A DNA stretch of 64,000 nucleotides from Streptomyces roseolus (lineage in GTDB: Bacteria > Actinomycetota > Actinomycetes > Streptomycetales > Streptomycetaceae): positions 157,849-221,848 of the forward strand of contig NZ_BMTV01000003.1 of NCBI RefSeq assembly GCF_014649855.1. Reading direction: 5' to 3'. How positions within the stretch are numbered: the first letter of the stretch is position 1; each line of letters starts with the position of its first letter. The notes beneath the pieces were generated by a model, which was not told the DNA's origin, did not search any database, and worked only from the letters and a program-made list of their open reading frames with translations. Shown piece after piece: positions 59,858 through 64,000 of the stretch. Both the position numbers and the translations under genes were made by a program.

Positions 59858-62008
59858 TCAGGCCTCCACCGGTGCGGCGACCTCGCCGGTGCGCCGGAGC
59901 TTCTGCCAGCGCAGCCGGCCACCGGTCAGCGCCGTGATCGTGGACTGCAGCAGGACGATGTACATCAGCTGTCGGTAGACCAGCTGCTGGATCGGCAGGC
60001 TGATCAGATGCAGGGGCTTCTCGCCGTCGAGCCGGAAGGCGTACCACGACAGCAGGGCCTGGAGCAGGATGAAGCCGCCCCAGCTGGCGAGGGTGATCGG
60101 CGCGTCCGCGAACAGCACGCCGTACAGCAGGAACATGTCGACCAGCGGCGCGAGCAGCGGGGCGACCACGCCGAACAGCACGACGAGCGGCAGACCGAGC
60201 CGGCCGAAGCGGCCGGCCGGACCGCGGGAGGTCACGGCACGGCGGTGCTTCCACATCGCCTGCATGCTGCCGTAGCTCCAGCGGTACCGCTGGGACCAGA
60301 GCTGCTGGATGCTGGCGGGGGCCTCGGTCCAGGCGCGGGCGCGCTCGGCGTAGACGATCCGCCAGCCGTCGCAGAGCACCGCCATGGTGATGTCGGTGTC
60401 CTCGGCGAGGGTGTCGTCGCTCATCCCGCCGACCCGCCGCAGGGCCTCCTTGCGGAAGGCGCCGACCGCGCCGGGGATGGTCGGGATGACGTTGAGCATG
60501 TCGTACATCCGGCGGTCCAGGTTGTGGCCGAGGACGTACTCGATGTGCTGCCAGGCGCCGATCAGGCTGTCGCGGTTGCCGACCTTGGCGTTGCCGGCGA
60601 CCGCGCCGATCGTCGCGTCGCCGAACGGCTGGACCAGCTCGCGCACGGTGGAGGGCTCGAAGACGGTGTCGCCGTCCATCATCACGACGATGTCGTACGA
60701 CGCGGCCGCGATGCCGGTGTTGAGCGCGCTGGACTTGCCGCCGTTGGCCTGGCGGATCAGCCGGACGAACGGCAGGGCCATCGCCTCGACGATGTCCGCC
60801 GTGCCGTCCGTGGAGCCGTCGTCGATGACGATGACCTCGATCGGATGGTCACTGGAGGCCAGCGAGTTGAGGGTGTTCGCGATGCACTCGCGTTCGTTGT
60901 AGGCCGGGACGAGGACGGTGACCGGCTCGGTGACGGGCGCTCCCCACGCGTCCCGCCGCCGGGAGCGCCGGGCGTGGAGCGGTGCGAGGATGAGCATCAG
61001 CGCGAACCGGCCGAAGTTGAGGAAACCGACGACGGCGAGGAGCGCGACCAGGACCGGCAGGGTGAGCACGGCGGCCTGACTGGCCCAGATGAACACCTTG
61101 CCCGCCCACAGCCGGTAGCCGTGCACCGGCACGTTGGCGTCGGTGGCGCCGAGCGCCTCGGAGACGGTGGCGAAGCGGTAGCCCTCGCCCTGCAGCTTGT
61201 CGATGATCCGCTCGAGCGCGGCGAGGGTCTCGGTGCGGTCGCCACCCGCGTCGTGCAGCAGGACCAGCGCGCCCGCGCCGGGCTTGCGCGGCATCGCCGC
61301 CTCGACGATCGCGTCGACGCCGGGGCGCTTCCAGTCGTCGGTGTCGCGGTCGATGAACGCGGTGAGGTAGCCGCGGGAACCCACGTACTTGATCACCGGA
61401 TAGTTCCAGTCGTCGAGCGCCGAGGCGTCGGAGGAGTACGGCGGGCGGAACAGCGCGCTGTGGATGCCCGCGACTCCGGCCAGCGCCAGCTGCGTCTGCG
61501 CCAGCTCCCAGCTGATCCGCGTCTCGGACTGGTACACGAGGTCGGGGTGGGTGAAGGTGTGCACGCCGATCTCGTGGCCGGCCGCGACGATCTGCCGGAT
61601 CAGCTCCGGGTGGCGCGTGGTCATCGCGCCGGTCACGAAGAAGACCGCGTGGACGTCGCGGGCCGCGAGCACGTCCAGGATCTTCGGGGTCCACTCCGGC
61701 GAGGGGCCGTCGTCGAAACTCAGGACCACGGTGCGGTCGGGGACCTGGTAGCTCACCGGGTGCTCGTTCTTGTCGCCGCGCGCGTCGATGATCGGGCCGC
61801 CCTTGAGCAGGGTCTCCGGCACGGTCGTCTTGTCGACCGAGGTCGCGATCCGGGTGTCGTGGAACGCCTCGTTGGTGGCGAGGCCGCGGAGGACGAGGAG
61901 CGCGAGCAGGCAGGCCAGCAGGGACAGCGGCATGACGAAGCGCAGCGGCGGCGCGGCCAGTCGGCGCGGTCTCAGCAGGGACTGCCGACGGCGCTGGTGG
62001 CGGGACAA
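59858..62008 (-). CDS. Bifunctional polysaccharide deacetylase - GT2 glycosyltransferase (MatB-like)
   Basis: The TTG at 62008, with AGGAG upstream, gives 716 residues. After one membrane helix, a NodB deacetylase domain faces outside: SFDDGPS at 97-103, the metal-binding HTFTH, and RPPYSSD. A helix (about 300-330) leads to a GT2 domain with VLVPAYNERE, IDDGSTDGT, MDGDT and the Q-x-x-R-W motif QRYRW. Three further helices form the channel. This layout is that of MatB, which makes a poly-GlcNAc-type polymer for mycelial aggregation in Streptomyces. Substrate is inferred from the family. Confidence 0.9.
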   Translation of the reverse strand: MSRHQRRRQSLLRPRRLAAPPLRFVMPLSLLACLLALLVLRGLATNEAFHDTRIATSVDKTTVPETLLKGGPIIDARGDKNEHPVSYQVPDRTVVLSFDDGPSPEWTPKILDVLAARDVHAVFFVTGAMTTRHPELIRQIVAAGHEIGVHTFTHPDLVYQSETRISWELAQTQLALAGVAGIHSALFRPPYSSDASALDDWNYPVIKYVGSRGYLTAFIDRDTDDWKRPGVDAIVEAAMPRKPGAGALVLLHDAGGDRTETLAALERIIDKLQGEGYRFATVSEALGATDANVPVHGYRLWAGKVFIWASQAAVLTLPVLVALLAVVGFLNFGRFALMLILAPLHARRSRRRDAWGAPVTEPVTVLVPAYNERECIANTLNSLASSDHPIEVIVIDDGSTDGTADIVEAMALPFVRLIRQANGGKSSALNTGIAAASYDIVVMMDGDTVFEPSTVRELVQPFGDATIGAVAGNAKVGNRDSLIGAWQHIEYVLGHNLDRRMYDMLNVIPTIPGAVGAFRKEALRRVGGMSDDTLAEDTDITMAVLCDGWRIVYAERARAWTEAPASIQQLWSQRYRWSYGSMQAMWKHRRAVTSRGPAGRFGRLGLPLVVLFGVVAPLLAPLVDMFLLYGVLFADAPITLASWGGFILLQALLSWYAFRLDGEKPLHLISLPIQQLVYRQLMYIVLLQSTITALTGGRLRWQKLRRTGEVAAPVEA

Positions 62009-62161
62009 GGGCGCTCCTGGAGAGAGGGGTGGTGCGGACGATCGGGCACGCCCGACCCGCCCGCAGCGCTGCTCCGGGCGACACGGCGGTCGCGTCGTGC
62101 CAGGGAAGGGCAGGGCGTTCGGCGGGACGGCCGAACTCTTCGGGCGGGGTGTCCGCGCCTT

Positions 62162-62398
62162 CTAGGGCCAGAAGGGAGGCAGGGGTCCCCCGGTGGGCAA
62201 GTAGGCGGGCTTCGGCGGGATCTCCATCGCCGGGGCGTCCGCCTGCATCCCGATCAGGCTGCCGCCCATGGCGGCCGCCAGGATCGCGCCGACCACGGAG
62301 ACCGGCCAGCCGAAGCGCCGGAACAGACGGCTGCGGAGACCCGACTGGTCGACGAACACCGGTGCCGGAACGGGCTCCTGGGGACTGGATTCGGACAC
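62162..62398 (-). CDS. Small membrane protein preceding the polysaccharide synthase
   Basis: From the GTG at 62398 the protein has 78 residues; the start is uncertain because no good ribosome site is seen. One membrane helix (about 34-55, FGWPVSVVGAILAAAMGGSL) is followed by a proline-rich extracytoplasmic tail (PPKPAYLPTGGPLPPFWP). It lies 153 bp before the synthase on the same strand. It may be an accessory subunit of the polymer synthase; this is by context only. Confidence 0.6.
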   Translation of the reverse strand: MSESSPQEPVPAPVFVDQSGLRSRLFRRFGWPVSVVGAILAAAMGGSLIGMQADAPAMEIPPKPAYLPTGGPLPPFWP

Positions 62399-62764
62399 AC
62401 CGGGCCATGCCGGGTGCGCCGGTTCCCGCCCGAAGGATGTGGAGGTCTGGCGCAACTCGTGTGGCCTTTTTGTGCAGGGACGTAGACGGCTGAAGCGTAG
62501 AGCGAACCGTATCGAGCACCCCCGATCGATTGGTGCGAGATATCCGCTTTTGGCATGCCCCGATCGAATGTCGTGACCAGATCGGTATCTCGACGGGGGC
62601 GCTTCGCCCCGGTCGGCGGTCGGGTCGGGCACACGCGGAAGAGTGGCCGAAACCCTTCGCTAGGATGACGCCTCACTTCCTGTGAACAGCGTCCGGCGCC
62701 CGCGCGAGGAGCATGCCCGGTCATCGCCCCGACGCCTCGCCACCCCACGCCCCAAGGAGCCCGC
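62399..62764. other. Divergent regulatory region of polysaccharide operon and GH16 gene
   Basis: This 366-bp spacer is less GC-rich than the surroundings. A 10-bp direct repeat CCCCGATCGA occurs at 62520 and 62558. GAGATATCCG near 62534 is nearly complemented by CGGTATCTC at 62583. A TAGGAT hexamer at 62661 may be the -10 of the GH16 gene. No gene is supported. Confidence 0.65.
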
Positions 62765-63715
62765 GTGAGCCAGCCCCGCCGCACCTCCCTTCGCCGTGCG
62801 CGGACGGCACTCGTGCTGCCCGCGCTCCTGTGCGCGCTCGCCGCGTGTTCCGCCGACCCCCAGGCCGGCGGGAGCAGCGACGCAGCCGGGCCCGCGCGGG
62901 ACGCCTCGCCGACGCCCACCGGACCGCCGGGCACCCTGTTCGACGATTTCGACTACACCGGTGCCGACGACCCTTCCTTCGCCGCGCAGGGCTGGGAGGT
63001 CCGTACCAGCGGGGGCGGCCCGGGGATCAAGGACAGCTGGGGCGCCGGCGGCGCCGCCTTCTCCTCCGATCCGACGGCCGAGGGGAGCAAGGTCCTGCGG
63101 CTGCGCTCCTCCACCGACGGCACGAAGCAGGGCACCACGCAGGTGGAGGTCCAGACCACGAGCCGGAACTTCTTCACGGGAACCTTCGCCGCCCGGGTCC
63201 ACTTCAGCGACGAGCCCACGAGCGGACGCGACGGCGACCACGTCGTCCAGACCTTCTTCCCGATCTCCCCCTCGGACTCCTCGGAGAACTACAGCGAACT
63301 CGACTTCGAGTACCTGCCGAACGGCGGCTGGGGTTCGGTGGGTCCGCAGCTCGACAACGTGAGCTGGTACAAGGCCGACCCGCCGGACCGGGTCCACAAC
63401 ACCCTGAAGCGGCGCCTCGGGGGCTGGCACACCCTGATGATCACCGCCATGGACGGGAAGGTCGTCTACTCCCTGGACGGCAAGAAGCTGTTCACCAGCT
63501 CCGGCAAGTACGTCCCGCGCGACCGGATGGACATCCACTTCAGCAACTGGTTCATCGACCTCCCCTTCACCGGCGGCCCGCGCACCTGGGACATGAAGGT
63601 CGACTGGGTCTACCACAAGGCCGACGAGGCCGTCTCCCCGGCGGACCTCCGGAAGACGGTGGCCGACTTCCGCGCCACCGGCACCGCCTACGTCAACACC
63701 GTCCCGAAGCCCTGA
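62765..63715 (+). CDS. GH16-like lipoprotein glucanase
   Basis: The GTG at 62765 has AAGGAG upstream and gives 316 residues. A basic N-terminus and a lipobox LAAC at 25-28 mark a lipoprotein, followed by a Pro/Thr/Ser linker. The GH16-type jelly roll has FDDFDYTGADDPSFAAQGW at the start, the catalytic strand E178-L-D-F-E182 (the ExDxE pattern), and FSNWFIDLPF near the end. GH16 enzymes cleave beta-glucans or galactans. It is divergent from the polysaccharide operon and could act on that polymer or on the cell wall. Confidence 0.85.
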   Translation: MSQPRRTSLRRARTALVLPALLCALAACSADPQAGGSSDAAGPARDASPTPTGPPGTLFDDFDYTGADDPSFAAQGWEVRTSGGGPGIKDSWGAGGAAFSSDPTAEGSKVLRLRSSTDGTKQGTTQVEVQTTSRNFFTGTFAARVHFSDEPTSGRDGDHVVQTFFPISPSDSSENYSELDFEYLPNGGWGSVGPQLDNVSWYKADPPDRVHNTLKRRLGGWHTLMITAMDGKVVYSLDGKKLFTSSGKYVPRDRMDIHFSNWFIDLPFTGGPRTWDMKVDWVYHKADEAVSPADLRKTVADFRATGTAYVNTVPKP

Positions 63716-63780
63716 CCCCGCCCTCGACGCCGGCGCCGGGACGGACGCCGCCGAGCCCACCGGGCCCCGCCCCACGAAGC

Positions 63781-63842
63781 GCACGTCGAACCGGGTCGAC
63801 GTGCGCTTGACCGGTCGACGCGCGCGTCGACCGGTCAAGCGC
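63781..63842 (+). terminator. Nested inverted repeats with a 40-bp perfect palindrome
   Basis: A 9-bp hairpin (63781-63789 with 63796-63804) runs into a perfect 40-bp palindrome (63803-63842) able to form an 18-bp stem with a CGCG loop. It lies 66 bp past the GH16 stop and is probably its terminator, though a protein-binding site is possible. Confidence 0.7.
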
Positions 63843-63870
63843 GCCGGTCCCCGACCGGTTCCCGAAAACG

Positions 63871-63912
63871 ATCGAGGGGCCGTTTCAGAGCGATCTGAAA
63901 CGGCCCCTCGAT
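63871..63912 (-). terminator. Terminator of tRNA-Pro
   Basis: A perfect 19-bp stem (63871-63889 with 63894-63912) and a GCGA loop, followed on the minus strand by CGTTTTCGG. It is a rare classical hairpin plus T-run for this genome, 17 bp past the tRNA end. Confidence 0.93.
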
Positions 63913-63928
63913 CTACGACTCCTTCGAG

Positions 63929-64000
<72 letters not shown>

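Overview
The window looks like a Streptomyces chromosome segment. GC is very high, with strong third-position GC and frequent GTG and TTG starts. It carries a CebR/CebEFG cellobiose system, a 2-methylisoborneol (2-MIB) operon, SigE-type and LacI/IclR/AraC regulators and many Tat or Sec export signals. No rRNA, insertion sequence, integrase or CRISPR array was seen. One tRNA-Pro (GGG) runs off the right edge.

Left third (1-23 kb) is a pectin / rhamnogalacturonan-I (RG-I) region. It holds a CE12 acetylesterase (cut by the left edge), a PL1 pectate lyase, a CE8 pectinesterase, a LacI regulator with a GH2 beta-galactosidase, a second CE12 esterase, a PL26-type (YetA/PcRGLX-like) exo-RG lyase, and an ABC importer in the order SBP-permease-permease-YesL, as in Bacillus YesOPQ/YesL. 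The beta-galactosidase and the importer carry the same 12-bp LacI-type operator. Two fragments are decayed members of this set: a PL4 C-terminus near 4.3 kb and an internally deleted GH51 arabinofuranosidase near 23.0 kb. Housekeeping-type inserts are a PRC-barrel/DUF2382 protein, a SigE-family sigma factor with its membrane partner, a DUF4328 protein, and a two-component system divergent from an ABC exporter.

Middle (23-36.5 kb) is the cellulose region: CBM2-GH48, a decayed CBM2-GH5 pseudogene, CBM2-GH6, cebR, cebE-cebF-cebG and a GH1 beta-glucosidase. Perfect CebR boxes (TGGGAGCGCTCCCA) lie at 26508, 31218, 31394 and again at 51350, before a distant GH9 cellulase. Secreted cellulases make cellobiose, CebEFG imports it, BglC cleaves it, and CebR senses it.

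Right part (36.5-64 kb) is mixed. It has an IclR regulator, a secreted glycerophosphodiesterase, and a three-gene 2-MIB operon (family 2B encapsulin / EshA-type shell, terpene cyclase, GPP methyltransferase). It then has a quinone oxidoreductase with an AraC regulator, an SDR/MerR pair, GNAT, NUDIX, a truncated GlxA-type regulator, the GH9 cellulase, an SRPBCC protein coupled to a RhoGDI-like protein, an MFS transporter, a lipoprotein, an HxlR regulator divergent from an AlaA-type aminotransferase, and HutD. The right end has a membrane polysaccharide operon (small membrane protein, NodB-GT2 synthase, acyltransferase) and a GH16-like lipoprotein.

A recurring oddity is that several spacers hold unrelated, degenerate short-period tandem repeats: about 6 bp near 18.8 kb, 21 bp near 23.3 kb, 15 bp near 30.0 kb, 7 bp near 52.0 kb and 20 bp near 54.8 kb.
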